Source: RDXT01 sp033762375 (GTDB lineage: Bacteria > Bacteroidota > Bacteroidia > J057). From it: DNA of 64,000 nt. The notes beneath the pieces are model-generated. The model was given only the letters and a program-made list of their open reading frames with translations. It had not been told where the DNA came from and ran no database searches. The stretch is from contig JANRLQ010000007.1 of NCBI GenBank assembly GCA_033762375.1, positions 1 through 64,000 of the forward strand, written 5' to 3'. Position numbers and translations under genes: made by a program. This document shows, one piece after another, positions 1-9,149 of this stretch; the stretch's first letter is position 1, and each line of letters opens with the position of its first letter.

Positions 1-1
1 C

Positions 2-757
2 AAAGGGGACACCGAACTCGATCCAGGCGTCATCCGCCAGGTGAAAGTCTATGTCGCCACCAAGCGCAAACTCCAAGTCGGAGATAAAATGGCAGGCCGC
101 CACGGAAACAAAGGGGTCGTAGCCCGTATTGTACCGGTAGAGGACATGCCATTCCTGCCGGATGGTACGCCGATAGATATCGTACTGAACCCACTGGGGG
201 TACCTTCGCGGATGAACCTCGGACAGGTATTCGAGAGTATCCTGGCCTGGGCAGGCCGTACACTGGGGCTGCGTTTTGCCACGCCGATCTTTGACGGGGC
301 TAACCTCGAAGATGTAAACGGCTACATGGACAAAGCAGGCCTGCCACGCTACGGTGTACAGCAGCTTATCAACGGCCAGACCGGTGAGCCCTTCTCCGAG
401 CGGACGACGGTGGGCATTATCTACATGCTCAAGCTGATCCACCTTGTGGACGACAAGATGCACTCCCGCTCTATCGGTCCGTACTCGCTCATCACCCAGC
501 AGCCCCTCGGCGGTAAAGCCCAGTTTGGGGGACAACGTTTCGGGGAGATGGAAGTGTGGGCGCTGGAGGCCTTTGGTGCTGCGCATATCCTGCGGGAGAT
601 GCTTACGGTCAAGTCAGACGATGTGATCGGCCGTGCCAAGGTGTATGAGGCCATCGTCAAAGGCGATGTACTCCCTACCCCGGGCGTGCCGGAGTCTTTC
701 AACGTCTTGATCCACGAGCTTCGTGGGCTGGCGCTCGAGGTAACCCTCGAAAACTGA
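2..757 (+). CDS. rpoB: RNA polymerase beta subunit, C-terminal part (partial)
   Basis: The open frame runs into the left edge of the window, so only about the last 250 residues are present. They match the C-terminal part of bacterial RpoB: the KLQVGDKMAGRHGNKGVV stretch near the start, which lies close to the active centre, then the clamp-contacting end with GGKAQFGGQRFGEMEVWALEA and a short tail ending in ALEVTLEN. The subunit forms half of the catalytic cleft of the core enzyme. The rpoC gene follows on the same strand after 76 bases, the standard order. An in-frame GTG at 41 is internal and is not the gene start. Identity is certain; the start lies outside the window. Confidence 0.98.
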   Translation, partial: KGDTELDPGVIRQVKVYVATKRKLQVGDKMAGRHGNKGVVARIVPVEDMPFLPDGTPIDIVLNPLGVPSRMNLGQVFESILAWAGRTLGLRFATPIFDGANLEDVNGYMDKAGLPRYGVQQLINGQTGEPFSERTTVGIIYMLKLIHLVDDKMHSRSIGPYSLITQQPLGGKAQFGGQRFGEMEVWALEAFGAAHILREMLTVKSDDVIGRAKVYEAIVKGDVLPTPGVPESFNVLIHELRGLALEVTLEN

Positions 758-764
758 TGATATA

Positions 765-797
765 ACCGGTCCGCCCCCGGCGGGCCGGTCGTTTTTT
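765..797 (+). terminator. Terminator-like hairpin between rpoB and rpoC
   Basis: An 11-bp stem (765-775 with 779-789, one T-G pair) closes on a 3-base loop and is followed by CG and six T residues at 792-797. This is the form of an intrinsic terminator, yet it lies inside the normally cotranscribed rpoB-rpoC pair and only 37 bases before the rpoC start. It may be a partial terminator or attenuator that sets the rpoB to rpoC ratio, or a processing site. No promoter with a TAnnTTTG box is visible between hairpin and rpoC. Confidence 0.75.
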
Positions 798-833
798 CTG
801 AATCTGAGCAAGGAAAATTTACCGGAGGTAAGC

Positions 834-3800
834 ATGCCAATTGCCAAAAACACCAAGATTACCAGCGAATTCAAACGAATTACGGTAAGCCTGGCTTCTC
901 CAGAGGCCATCCTCAACCGCTCAAACGGGGAGGTGCTCAAGCCTGAAACGATCAACTACCGTACGTACAAGCCTGAAAAAGATGGCTTGTTCTGCGAGCG
1001 TATCTTCGGGCCTGTCAAGGACTATGAATGTCACTGCGGTAAGTATAAGCGCATCCGCTACAAAGGGATCATCTGTGATCGCTGCGGGGTGGAAGTGACA
1101 GAGAAAAAAGTCCGCCGCGAACGTATGGGCCATATTCAGCTCGTCGTACCGGTAGCACATATCTGGTACTTCCGTACACTGCCCAGTAAAATCGGATATC
1201 TGCTCGGCCTGACCGGAAAAAAACTCGATCAGGTGATCTATTACGAGCGGTATGTGGTCATCAATCCTGGTGTACTCGAAAAAGAAGGCATCCAGCGGAT
1301 GGACTTCCTCACCGAAGAGGAGTATCTGTCGCTACTGGAGACCCTGCCCAAAGAAAACCAGATGCTCCCGGATGAGGACGCCAACAAGTTTGTGGCCAAA
1401 ATGGGCGCAGACGCCCTGGAGGCATTGTTGTCCTCTATTGACCTGGACGACCTCTCCTACTCCCTGCGCCAGCGGGCTGCTGTAGAGACCTCTCAGCAGC
1501 GTAAAGCTGATGCCCTCAAGCGTCTGAAAGTCGTAGAAGCCTTCCGCTCTGCCAATCGCCGGATGGAGAACCGCCCCGAGTGGATGGTCGTGCGTATCGT
1601 ACCCGTGATCCCGCCTGAGCTGCGCCCCCTGGTGCCGCTTGAAGGGGGACGTTTTGCGACCTCTGACCTCAACGACCTCTATCGCCGGGTGATTATCCGC
1701 AATAACCGCCTGAAGCGTCTCATCGAGATCAAAGCGCCTGAGGTCATCCTCCGGAACGAAAAACGCATGCTCCAGGAGGCTGTGGATTCACTCTTCGACA
1801 ACACCCGCAAGGTAAACGCTGTCCGCTCTGAGTCTAACCGTGCCCTGAAGTCGCTCTCTGATATGCTGAAAGGCAAACAAGGGCGATTCCGTCAGAACCT
1901 GCTCGGCAAACGGGTGGACTACTCCGGGCGTTCAGTCATCGTGGTGGGGCCTACCCTTAAGCTGTATGAGTGCGGACTGCCGAAGTCTATGGCGGCCGAA
2001 CTTTTTAAGCCGTTTGTGATCCGGAAACTCATCGAGCGGGGTATCGTCAAAACGGTCAAAAGCGCTAAAAAACTCGTGGATCGCCGTGACCCGGTGATCT
2101 GGGACATTCTCGAAAATATCCTGAAGGGCCACCCGGTCATGCTAAACCGGGCTCCGACCCTTCACCGTCTGGGCATACAGGCGTTTATGCCACGCCTCGT
2201 AGAGGGTAAAGCGATCCAGCTTCACCCCCTCGTGTGTACGGGCTTCAACGCTGACTTTGACGGTGACCAGATGGCCGTACACGTGCCCCTCAGCAATGAA
2301 GCTTGTCTGGAGGCCATGACCCTGATGCTGGCCAGCCACAACATTCTGCACCCTGCCAATGGTAACCCCGTGACCCTGCCTACCCAGGACATGGTATTGG
2401 GGGTATATTATCTCACCAAAGGACGTCCGGGCCAGAAAGGGGAAGGCATGCTCTTCGGTTCGCCTGAAGAAGTTGAGATTGCCTATAATGAAAAAGTAGT
2501 CGCCAAACACGCTTATATCAAGGTTCGTCATTTTAAATACGAGCCTGACAGCGGCCGGAAGGTACTTGACGAGAACGGCAAACCCGTACTCGAAATCATC
2601 GAGACGACGGTAGGCCGGGTACTCTTTAATAAAATTGTACCGGATGGGGCAGGATACGTAAACCAGGTCCTGACCAAAAAATCCATGCGTACGGTCATCA
2701 GTGACATCTTTGTACGGGTGGGACTGGTCAAAACCGTCAACTTCCTGGATGACCTGAAAGACACCGGGTTTAAAGAAGCATACATGGGCGGCCTGTCCTT
2801 CCAGTTGAGTGAAGTGGTGGTTCCCCCGGAAAAAGAGATTCTGGTAGCCGAGGCGGAGGAGAAGATCGAGGATGTCTGGAACAACTACGGCATGGGTCTT
2901 ATCACGGAAAACGAGCGTTATAACCAGGTGATTGACATCTGGACACACGCCAACTCCCGTCTGACGGAGACCCTGATGGATCAGCTCAGCAAAGACAAAG
3001 ATGGGTTTAACAACATCTACATGATGTTCCACTCCGGAGCACGTGGTTCTAAGGAGCAGATTCGCCAGCTGGGCGGTATGCGGGGCCTGATGGCCAAACC
3101 CCAGAAAACCCTCAAAGGGTCTGCGGGTGAGATCATCGAGAACCCGATCCTCTCCAACTTCCGTGAAGGTCTCTCCGTATTGGAGTATTTTATCTCGACC
3201 CACGGTGCCCGTAAAGGTCTGGCTGATACGGCGCTCAAAACAGCGGATGCTGGTTATCTGACCCGTCGTCTCGTAGACGTAGCCCAGGATGTGATTATCA
3301 CAGAGATGGACTGCGGTACCCTGCGCGGCCTTACAATCACGGCCCTCAAAGAAAACGAGGACATCATCCAGCCACTCGGCGAGCGTATCCTCGGACGGGT
3401 AGCCCTGAACGATATATTTGACCCGCTTCAGGAAGACCGCAAACTGGTCGGTGCCGGTGAAGAAATCACTGAGACGATTGTCCGGGCCATTGAGGAGACG
3501 GCCATTGAGGAGGTGGAGATCCGGACCGTACTGACCTGCGAGTCCAAAGTCGGTATCTGCGCCAACTGCTACGGGCGAAACCTCGGTTCCGGCCGTATGG
3601 TTGAGGTCGGCGAGGCCCTGGGGGTCATAGCCGCTCAGTCTATCGGTGAGCCAGGTACACAGCTTACCCTCCGTACCTTCCACGTAGGGGGTACTGCCCA
3701 GCGGGTTGCCAGTTCCAGCCAGCTTGTGGCTAAATTTGCCGGACGCATTGAGCTGGAAAGTGTACGCTTCGTAGAACAATACGAGGATGATGACCCCAAT

Positions 3801-5162
3801 AAAATTGTTGTTTCCCGTACCGGTAAACTCAAAATTATTGACGATCAAGGCCGTCTTCTGTTCTCCAACAAGGTTCCGTATGGTTCCAGTCTCCACGTGA
3901 ATGATGGCGACATCGTCCACAAGGGGATGATGCTCTGTAACTGGGATCCTTATAACTCTGTCATTATCTCCGAGTTCCGCGGGACCGTGAAGCTTCAGGA
4001 TGTAAAAGACGGGGTGACTTACCTGGAGGATATAGATGAGCAAACGGGCCACAAGGAAAAAGTCATCATTGACTCCCGTGACAAAGGAGTCAATCCTACC
4101 GTTATCATCCTTGATGAAAATGGCGAGGAGATCCGCTCCTATAACCTGCCTGTAGGCTCTCACCTGGTCGTAGAAGACAAGGAGGAGTTGACAGCAGGTC
4201 AGGTCATGGTGAAAATTCCACGCTCATCCGGTGGTACCGCTGACATTACCGGGGGTCTGCCTCGTGTTACGGAGCTTTTTGAAGCACGTAACCCATCCAA
4301 TCCGGCTGTCGTAAGCCAGATTGAGGGGGTTGTTCGGCTGGGCGGCATCAAACGGGGTAACCGGGAGATTTTTGTGACGGCCACAGACGGACACGACGAG
4401 CGCAAGTACCTGGTATCGCTCAACAAGCATATCCTTGTACATGACGGAGACTATGTGATGGCTGGAGAGGAACTTTCTGATGGTGCGGTAGCGCCACGGG
4501 ATATTCTCGCTATCAAGGGTCCGAGCGCCGTACAAGCTTATATTGTCAATGAGATCCAGGAGGTATATCGTATGCAGGGGGTACCGATCAACGACAAACA
4601 CATCGAGGTGATTGTGCGCCAGATGATGAAAAACGTCGAGATCGTAGACGCCGGTGATACCATATTCCTGGAGCGTGAGATCGTGACGCGCACCGACTTC
4701 CAGGAGGAAAATGACTGGATTTTTGACAAATATTTTGTTGAGGATCCGGGCGACTCTACCAGCCTGAAGTCTGGCCAGATCGTGCTGCAGCGACGCCTGC
4801 GGGATGAAAACTCCCTGCTCCGCCGCCAGGACAAAAAACTGGTTACAGCCCGTCCGGCCCGCCCGGCAGTATGCCAACCTGTGCTGATGGGTATCACCCG
4901 TGCGTCTTTGGGCACCAAGAGCTGGCTTTCTGCCGCCTCATTCCAGGAGACGACGAAGGTCCTCAGTGAAGCCGCTATCTCAGCCCGTACGGACGAACTC
5001 CTTGGCCTCAAGGAAAACGTTATCGTCGGCCACCTCATCCCAGCCGGTACCGGTCTGCGCCGATACCAGGATATTGTGGTCGGAGATATCAGCGAGTACC
5101 AGGCCCGGATGGAGCGCGCTGCCTCCCGCAGCAATGCCCCTCGTCAGATGGCCATAGACTAA
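834..5162 (+). CDS. rpoC: DNA-directed RNA polymerase beta' subunit
   Basis: Catalytic subunit of RNA polymerase; 1442 residues, the usual size in Bacteroidota. The N-terminal zinc site has Cys66, Cys68, Cys81 and Cys84. The active-site loop NADFDGDQM supplies the three magnesium-binding aspartates (474, 476, 478). The second zinc site is formed by cysteines near 827, 902, 909 and 912. The trigger-loop and bridge-helix region follows the GARKGLADTALKTADAGYLT stretch. The ATG at 834 sits 5 bases after GGAGG (824-828), a clear Shine-Dalgarno sequence, which is not common in this phylum. A strong terminator follows the stop. Long antisense open frames over this gene are shadows of its codon usage. 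Confidence 0.99.
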   Translation: MPIAKNTKITSEFKRITVSLASPEAILNRSNGEVLKPETINYRTYKPEKDGLFCERIFGPVKDYECHCGKYKRIRYKGIICDRCGVEVTEKKVRRERMGHIQLVVPVAHIWYFRTLPSKIGYLLGLTGKKLDQVIYYERYVVINPGVLEKEGIQRMDFLTEEEYLSLLETLPKENQMLPDEDANKFVAKMGADALEALLSSIDLDDLSYSLRQRAAVETSQQRKADALKRLKVVEAFRSANRRMENRPEWMVVRIVPVIPPELRPLVPLEGGRFATSDLNDLYRRVIIRNNRLKRLIEIKAPEVILRNEKRMLQEAVDSLFDNTRKVNAVRSESNRALKSLSDMLKGKQGRFRQNLLGKRVDYSGRSVIVVGPTLKLYECGLPKSMAAELFKPFVIRKLIERGIVKTVKSAKKLVDRRDPVIWDILENILKGHPVMLNRAPTLHRLGIQAFMPRLVEGKAIQLHPLVCTGFNADFDGDQMAVHVPLSNEACLEAMTLMLASHNILHPANGNPVTLPTQDMVLGVYYLTKGRPGQKGEGMLFGSPEEVEIAYNEKVVAKHAYIKVRHFKYEPDSGRKVLDENGKPVLEIIETTVGRVLFNKIVPDGAGYVNQVLTKKSMRTVISDIFVRVGLVKTVNFLDDLKDTGFKEAYMGGLSFQLSEVVVPPEKEILVAEAEEKIEDVWNNYGMGLITENERYNQVIDIWTHANSRLTETLMDQLSKDKDGFNNIYMMFHSGARGSKEQIRQLGGMRGLMAKPQKTLKGSAGEIIENPILSNFREGLSVLEYFISTHGARKGLADTALKTADAGYLTRRLVDVAQDVIITEMDCGTLRGLTITALKENEDIIQPLGERILGRVALNDIFDPLQEDRKLVGAGEEITETIVRAIEETAIEEVEIRTVLTCESKVGICANCYGRNLGSGRMVEVGEALGVIAAQSIGEPGTQLTLRTFHVGGTAQRVASSSQLVAKFAGRIELESVRFVEQYEDDDPNKIVVSRTGKLKIIDDQGRLLFSNKVPYGSSLHVNDGDIVHKGMMLCNWDPYNSVIISEFRGTVKLQDVKDGVTYLEDIDEQTGHKEKVIIDSRDKGVNPTVIILDENGEEIRSYNLPVGSHLVVEDKEELTAGQVMVKIPRSSGGTADITGGLPRVTELFEARNPSNPAVVSQIEGVVRLGGIKRGNREIFVTATDGHDERKYLVSLNKHILVHDGDYVMAGEELSDGAVAPRDILAIKGPSAVQAYIVNEIQEVYRMQGVPINDKHIEVIVRQMMKNVEIVDAGDTIFLEREIVTRTDFQEENDWIFDKYFVEDPGDSTSLKSGQIVLQRRLRDENSLLRRQDKKLVTARPARPAVCQPVLMGITRASLGTKSWLSAASFQETTKVLSEAAISARTDELLGLKENVIVGHLIPAGTGLRRYQDIVVGDISEYQARMERAASRSNAPRQMAID

Positions 5163-5190
5163 TATGCTGCCTCCGGGCAGTATTGCCAGA

Positions 5191-5224
5191 AAACGGGGCG
5201 CATCTGCGCCCCGTTTGTTGTTTT
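5191..5224 (+). terminator. Intrinsic terminator after rpoC
   Basis: A perfect 12-bp stem (5191-5202 with 5205-5216) is followed by GTTGTTTT. It lies 28 bases after the rpoC stop and closes the rpoB-rpoC unit. The T-rich end also provides the TTG of the predicted pyrR promoter. Confidence 0.9.
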
Positions 5225-5248
5225 CCCCCCTGAGATTTCTCAACTTTG
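5218..5248 (+). promoter_or_regulatory. Predicted pyrR promoter
   Basis: TTG at 5218-5220 is followed after 20 bases by CAACTTTG (5241-5248), one base away from the Bacteroidota -7 consensus TAnnTTTG. The spacing is typical for the phylum. Transcription would start near 5253, about 14 bases before the chosen ATG. Confidence 0.5.
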
Positions 5249-5266
5249 TTTTTCACCCGGATCAGC

Positions 5267-5779
5267 ATGGCAGCAGCAAAAGTCAAAATCCTGGACACCT
5301 GGGATATTCAGGCCCGCCTCATGCGCATGGCCTATGAGATATATGAGGCCTATTTTCTGGAAACGGAGCTGGTCGTGATCGGCATAGATACCCGTGGCGG
5401 TATGCTGGCCCGACACCTGGCCGATAACCTGCAGAAAATCAGCCCGCTGCATATCGTGCGGGTAGACTGCCGCCTGGATCCGGAGCCTGATGGTACCCTG
5501 GGTATTGACATCGGGGCAGACGTAGAGCTCCTGCGGGGAAAAAATCTTATCGTGGTGGACGATGTGATGTACACCGGCCGCACGCTTATGAACGTCCTGG
5601 CGATTCTCCTGCATACGGGTCCGCGATCTATCCGAACAGCTATTCTTATTGACCGCGGCCACCGCCTGATGCCCGTACACCCTGATGTCGTGGGCATTGA
5701 ACTCGCCACCACCCTGCAGCAGCATGTCTCGGTTGAGATTGATCCGGATGGAGAAGGGATTCAGGCTTTTGTGCTCTGA
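5267..5779 (+). CDS. pyrR: PyrR-type phosphoribosyltransferase
   Basis: A 170-residue type I phosphoribosyltransferase. Residues 96-106 hold the PRPP-binding loop VVDDVMYTGRT, preceded by an acidic pair typical of the family. Length and sequence fit PyrR, which in Gram-positive bacteria binds pyr mRNA and has weak uracil phosphoribosyltransferase activity; whether the RNA-binding role exists in Bacteroidota is not shown here. No pyr gene is adjacent. The ATG at 5267 is preferred; an upstream in-frame start at 5246 would overlap the predicted promoter box. A separate, authentic Upp is encoded at 31078, so this protein is unlikely to be the main uracil salvage enzyme. Confidence 0.88.
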   Translation: MAAAKVKILDTWDIQARLMRMAYEIYEAYFLETELVVIGIDTRGGMLARHLADNLQKISPLHIVRVDCRLDPEPDGTLGIDIGADVELLRGKNLIVVDDVMYTGRTLMNVLAILLHTGPRSIRTAILIDRGHRLMPVHPDVVGIELATTLQQHVSVEIDPDGEGIQAFVL

Positions 5780-5824
5780 GCAGATTTCGTAACTTCAAAC
5801 CGCTAATTTATTACCTGACGCATA

Positions 5825-7135
5825 ATGGCTTTGTCAACAGATATATCGCCCTCTCTGACCGATACGCAGGCAGTATTTGAGGTGATCCGGCGCGAAGAGC
5901 ACCGGCAGCGGGAAGGCATCGAGCTGATTGCTTCCGAAAACTTTGTCAGTGAAGAGGTCATGCGGGCCGCCGGTAGCTGTTTTACCAATAAGTACGCCGA
6001 GGGTCTCCCGGGTGCCCGCTACTATGGGGGCTGCCAGCACGCCGATGAGGTAGAAGACCTAGCGCGCACGCGTGCCCGGGCACTCTTCGGGGCTGAGTGG
6101 GTCAATGTACAACCTCATGCCGGAGCGACTGCCAATGCGGCTGTGATGCTGGCCCTCCTGAAGCCCGGCGAAACCATCATGGGGTTTGACCTGTCACATG
6201 GGGGACACCTGACACATGGCTCTCCTGTTAACTTTTCCGGAAAACTCTACCGCCCGGTGTTCTATGGCGTACACCAGGATACCGGACGTATTGACTTTGA
6301 TCAGGTGCGGGACGTAGCCCGCCGCGAAAAACCCCGCCTTATCATCACCGGTGCCAGCAGCTACTCCCGTGACTGGGATTTTGCGGCTTTCCGGGAGATC
6401 GCCAATGAAGTAGGTGCATTCCTCATGGCAGACATTGCGCACCCGGCAGGTCTGATCGCGACCGGGCTCCTCACCTCCCCGATGGACTACTGTGATGTCG
6501 TGACCACCACGACGCATAAAACCCTGCGGGCTACCCGGGGCGGCATGATCATGGTCGGCAAAAACGGACCCAACCCCCTCGGCCTGACGACCCCCAAAGG
6601 TCAGGTGCGGACAATGGGCTCTATCCTGGACAGTGCGGTGTTTCCAGGTACCCAGGGTGGTCCGCTCATGCACATCATTGCTGCAAAAGCTGTGGCCTTT
6701 GGAGAGGCGCTGCGGCCGGAGTTTGGTGACTATACCCGCCGTGTCATCCGCAATGCCCAGGCACTCGCGACGGCGATGGTCAACCGGGGTTATAAGGTCA
6801 TCTCCGATGGCACCGACAACCACCTGATGCTGATAGACCTCCGGGCTAAGTTTCCGGATCTGACCGGAAAAACGGCTGAAGACGCACTCGTACGGGCTGA
6901 TATTACCATCAACAAAAATATGGTCCCCTTCGACTCGCGCAGCCCGATGGTATCAAGCGGTATCCGGCTCGGTACGCCTGCCCTGACCACACGGGGGCTG
7001 ACAGAAGCTGATATGGAGACCGTTGCTGCGTTTATTGACCGGGTACTTTCTCATCCAGCGCAGGAGAGCGTTATCTCTGAGGTGCGGGGGGAAGTCAATG
7101 CATTTATGCGCGATTTTCCGATGTTTACATGGTAA
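5825..7135 (+). CDS. glyA: Serine hydroxymethyltransferase
   Basis: PLP-dependent enzyme that converts serine and tetrahydrofolate to glycine and 5,10-methylene-tetrahydrofolate in the cytoplasm. The 436 residues match the family length. The PLP lysine is Lys232 within TTTTHKTLRATRGG, and the N-terminal region has the IELIASENF and YAEGLPGARYYGG signatures. It lies 45 bases after pyrR on the same strand and 29 bases before tatC, with no clear terminator on either side, so a loose transcription unit is possible. Identity is secure. Confidence 0.98.
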   Translation: MALSTDISPSLTDTQAVFEVIRREEHRQREGIELIASENFVSEEVMRAAGSCFTNKYAEGLPGARYYGGCQHADEVEDLARTRARALFGAEWVNVQPHAGATANAAVMLALLKPGETIMGFDLSHGGHLTHGSPVNFSGKLYRPVFYGVHQDTGRIDFDQVRDVARREKPRLIITGASSYSRDWDFAAFREIANEVGAFLMADIAHPAGLIATGLLTSPMDYCDVVTTTTHKTLRATRGGMIMVGKNGPNPLGLTTPKGQVRTMGSILDSAVFPGTQGGPLMHIIAAKAVAFGEALRPEFGDYTRRVIRNAQALATAMVNRGYKVISDGTDNHLMLIDLRAKFPDLTGKTAEDALVRADITINKNMVPFDSRSPMVSSGIRLGTPALTTRGLTEADMETVAAFIDRVLSHPAQESVISEVRGEVNAFMRDFPMFTW

Positions 7136-7164
7136 GAAGCGGGATAACCTGAGGGAAAAAAATC

Positions 7165-8019
7165 GTGAGTATCATCAGTACACTGATCAAAAAACGCACT
7201 CCGGTAGCAGAGGAGGAGGCAGGCGAAAAAGAAATGTCCTTTCTGGATCACCTGGAAGAGTTGCGCTGGCACCTGCTGCGCACGGCAGGCGTGATTGTGA
7301 TATTTGCAGTGGGACTGTTTATTCAGATCCCCTGGCTGCTGCATAGCGTGATCCTGGGGCCGTTTAATGCTGAGTTCCCTACCCATAAGTTTCTGTGTGG
7401 GCTGCAAAAAAGCCTTTGTTTTGACAAAATAGATGTACAGCTGATCGCCATTGATCCTTACGAGCAGTTTGTCAAGTCTATCACCATCTCCCTGATCGGG
7501 GGGTTTGTGTTGGCCTTCCCGTATTTTATCTGGGAAATGTGGCGGTTTATCAAGCCGGGCCTTCACCCTGCTGAGCGCAAAGGTATGGGTGGTAGTGTAT
7601 TGATCATCAGCCTGTTGTTTTTTTTGGGAACCGCTTTTGCCTATTATGTGATCGCCCCTTTTTCCGTGACGTTTCTGGCGGGGTACAAACTTGCTCCGGA
7701 GATAGCCAACCAGTGGAAGATCGGGGACGTGATCTCCATGATCATCCAGATCTCAGTAGGGGGTGGGATCGTGTTTCAGATGCCGGTACTGGCCTATTTC
7801 CTGTCCCGGATCGGGATTCTGACACCTGCCTTTATGCGGCAATACCGGCGTCATGCTATTGTGGTACTGCTGGTGGTCGCCGCGTTGATTACCCCTCCGG
7901 ATTGGATTTCGCAGATTCTGATTTTCCTGCCGTTGCAGTTGCTCTATGAGATCAGCATTCGTATCTCGGGTGTTGCCATGCGGCAACGGGAGCGGGACAT
8001 TGCGAAAGCACTCGCATGA
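7165..8019 (+). CDS. tatC: Twin-arginine translocase subunit TatC
   Basis: Integral inner-membrane protein that recognises twin-arginine signal peptides and, with TatA, moves folded proteins across the membrane. The family signature MSFLDHLEELRWHLLRT starts at the ATG at 7234; the following sequence has about six hydrophobic segments, and the conserved loop FVKSITISLIGGFVLAFPYF is present. The listed start is a GTG at 7165, which adds 23 charged residues; the ATG at 7234 is a good alternative. The stop overlaps the start of the next gene in an ATGA, which suggests translational coupling. No tatA gene is nearby. Confidence 0.95.
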   Translation: MSIISTLIKKRTPVAEEEAGEKEMSFLDHLEELRWHLLRTAGVIVIFAVGLFIQIPWLLHSVILGPFNAEFPTHKFLCGLQKSLCFDKIDVQLIAIDPYEQFVKSITISLIGGFVLAFPYFIWEMWRFIKPGLHPAERKGMGGSVLIISLLFFLGTAFAYYVIAPFSVTFLAGYKLAPEIANQWKIGDVISMIIQISVGGGIVFQMPVLAYFLSRIGILTPAFMRQYRRHAIVVLLVVAALITPPDWISQILIFLPLQLLYEISIRISGVAMRQRERDIAKALA

Positions 8020-8609
8020 GTACCCCGCTGGATGACCTGCTGACTGAGATACGCGCTTGCCGTCACTGTGAGGCACACTTGCCACTGGGGCCGCGTCCGG
8101 TATTGCGGGCCAGTGCCACGGCCACTGTCCTGATCGCCGGGCAGGCACCCGGTACACGGGTACATGCCACGGGTATCCCCTGGAATGACCTCAGCGGCAA
8201 CCGTCTCCGGCAATGGCTGGACATGGACAGCGATACGTTTTATGACGAAAGCCGTATCGCCATCCTGCCAATAGGGTTTTGTTATCCCGGCAAAGGCACC
8301 CGCGGCGACCTGCCTCCTCGCCCGGAGTGTGCTCCTTTGTGGCGGGCTCGGGTATTGGCGCTGATGCCTCAGCTAAAACTGGTACTGGCCGTCGGTCAGT
8401 ATGCGGCTGACTATCATCTCGGTGCGACACGCAAGGTTACCCTGGCTGAGACGGTCCGGCATTGGGAGACGTATGCCGGACAAGGCATCATTCCCCTGCC
8501 CCATCCTTCTCCCCGCAATGTCGGCTGGCGTATCCAGCACCCCTGGTTTGAGACGGAGGCTGTCCCCCGTATCCGGGCGCGGGTATGGGAGGTTATGAGT
8601 GTCGGTTGA
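8016..8609 (+). CDS. Uracil-DNA glycosylase family protein (family 4-like)
   Basis: 197 residues of the uracil-DNA glycosylase superfamily. The catalytic-loop equivalent is AGQAPGTR near residue 41 and the DNA-intercalation motif is HPSPRN near 164. Cys15 and Cys18, plus a later pair separated by 15 residues (GFCYPG and PECAP), match the Cys-x2-Cys ... Cys-x15-Cys pattern that binds a 4Fe-4S cluster in family 4 enzymes. The function would be removal of uracil from DNA, although GQAPG in place of GEAPG leaves room for a different substrate. Coupled to tatC by a 4-base overlap; no functional link is evident. Confidence 0.8.
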   Translation: MSTPLDDLLTEIRACRHCEAHLPLGPRPVLRASATATVLIAGQAPGTRVHATGIPWNDLSGNRLRQWLDMDSDTFYDESRIAILPIGFCYPGKGTRGDLPPRPECAPLWRARVLALMPQLKLVLAVGQYAADYHLGATRKVTLAETVRHWETYAGQGIIPLPHPSPRNVGWRIQHPWFETEAVPRIRARVWEVMSVG

Positions 8610-8639
8610 TACGATTCACCCCTATATTATTTCTGTTGT

Positions 8640-9149
8640 ATGGACTCCGCCCCCCTTACCCCTTCGCCTTATTTTCAGGACCATATGCCTGGCAATATCT
8701 GTTTTGGCTGTGGACGCGAAAACCCGGATGGGCTGCAGATCAGCAGTTACTGGGCAGGTGATGAGGCCATCTGTATATGGACCTCCGAAGAAAAATACCG
8801 CGGATGGCCCCACCTGCTCAACGGCGGTATCCTCGCGACCCTTATAGACTGTCACACGATGGGGACGGCTATGGCAGCTGCCCTGCGGGCTGAGGGACGC
8901 CCCCTCGGCAGCGAACCGTACTACCGGTATGTTACGGGCACCATCCATGTCAAGTACCTCCTCCCTACCCCCAACGATCAGCCTGTCACCCTGAGGGCCC
9001 GTGTACTGGAGATCAAAGGCCGCAAGGTCGTGATGCGCTGCACAGCAGAAAGCCAGGGCCAGATCACCGTCGAAGCGGAGGTCATCGCGATCCGGGTGGC
9101 GGATATTCAGACGCTTCAGACGTTTACTCAGACGTTTACTAAACCTTAA
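8640..9149 (+). CDS. Hotdog-fold thioesterase (PaaI-like)
   Basis: A 169-residue single hotdog-domain protein. The segment WPHLLNGGILATLIDC, around residues 55-70, matches the catalytic helix region of PaaI-type acyl-CoA thioesterases, and CFGCGRENPDGL at the N-terminus is typical of the 4HBT subfamily. The substrate cannot be told from sequence. The last 14 residues (QTLQTFTQTFTKP region) are written by a tandem 12-base repeat that is itself part of a long palindrome spanning the stop codon, so the natural C-terminus may once have ended earlier. Confidence 0.8.
   Translation: MDSAPLTPSPYFQDHMPGNICFGCGRENPDGLQISSYWAGDEAICIWTSEEKYRGWPHLLNGGILATLIDCHTMGTAMAAALRAEGRPLGSEPYYRYVTGTIHVKYLLPTPNDQPVTLRARVLEIKGRKVVMRCTAESQGQITVEAEVIAIRVADIQTLQTFTQTFTKP

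Noticed and set aside
2142..4163. 673-residue open frame antisense to rpoC
   Set aside because: It is a shadow of a highly conserved gene with strong codon bias; no start signal, domain or homologue-like motif is seen.
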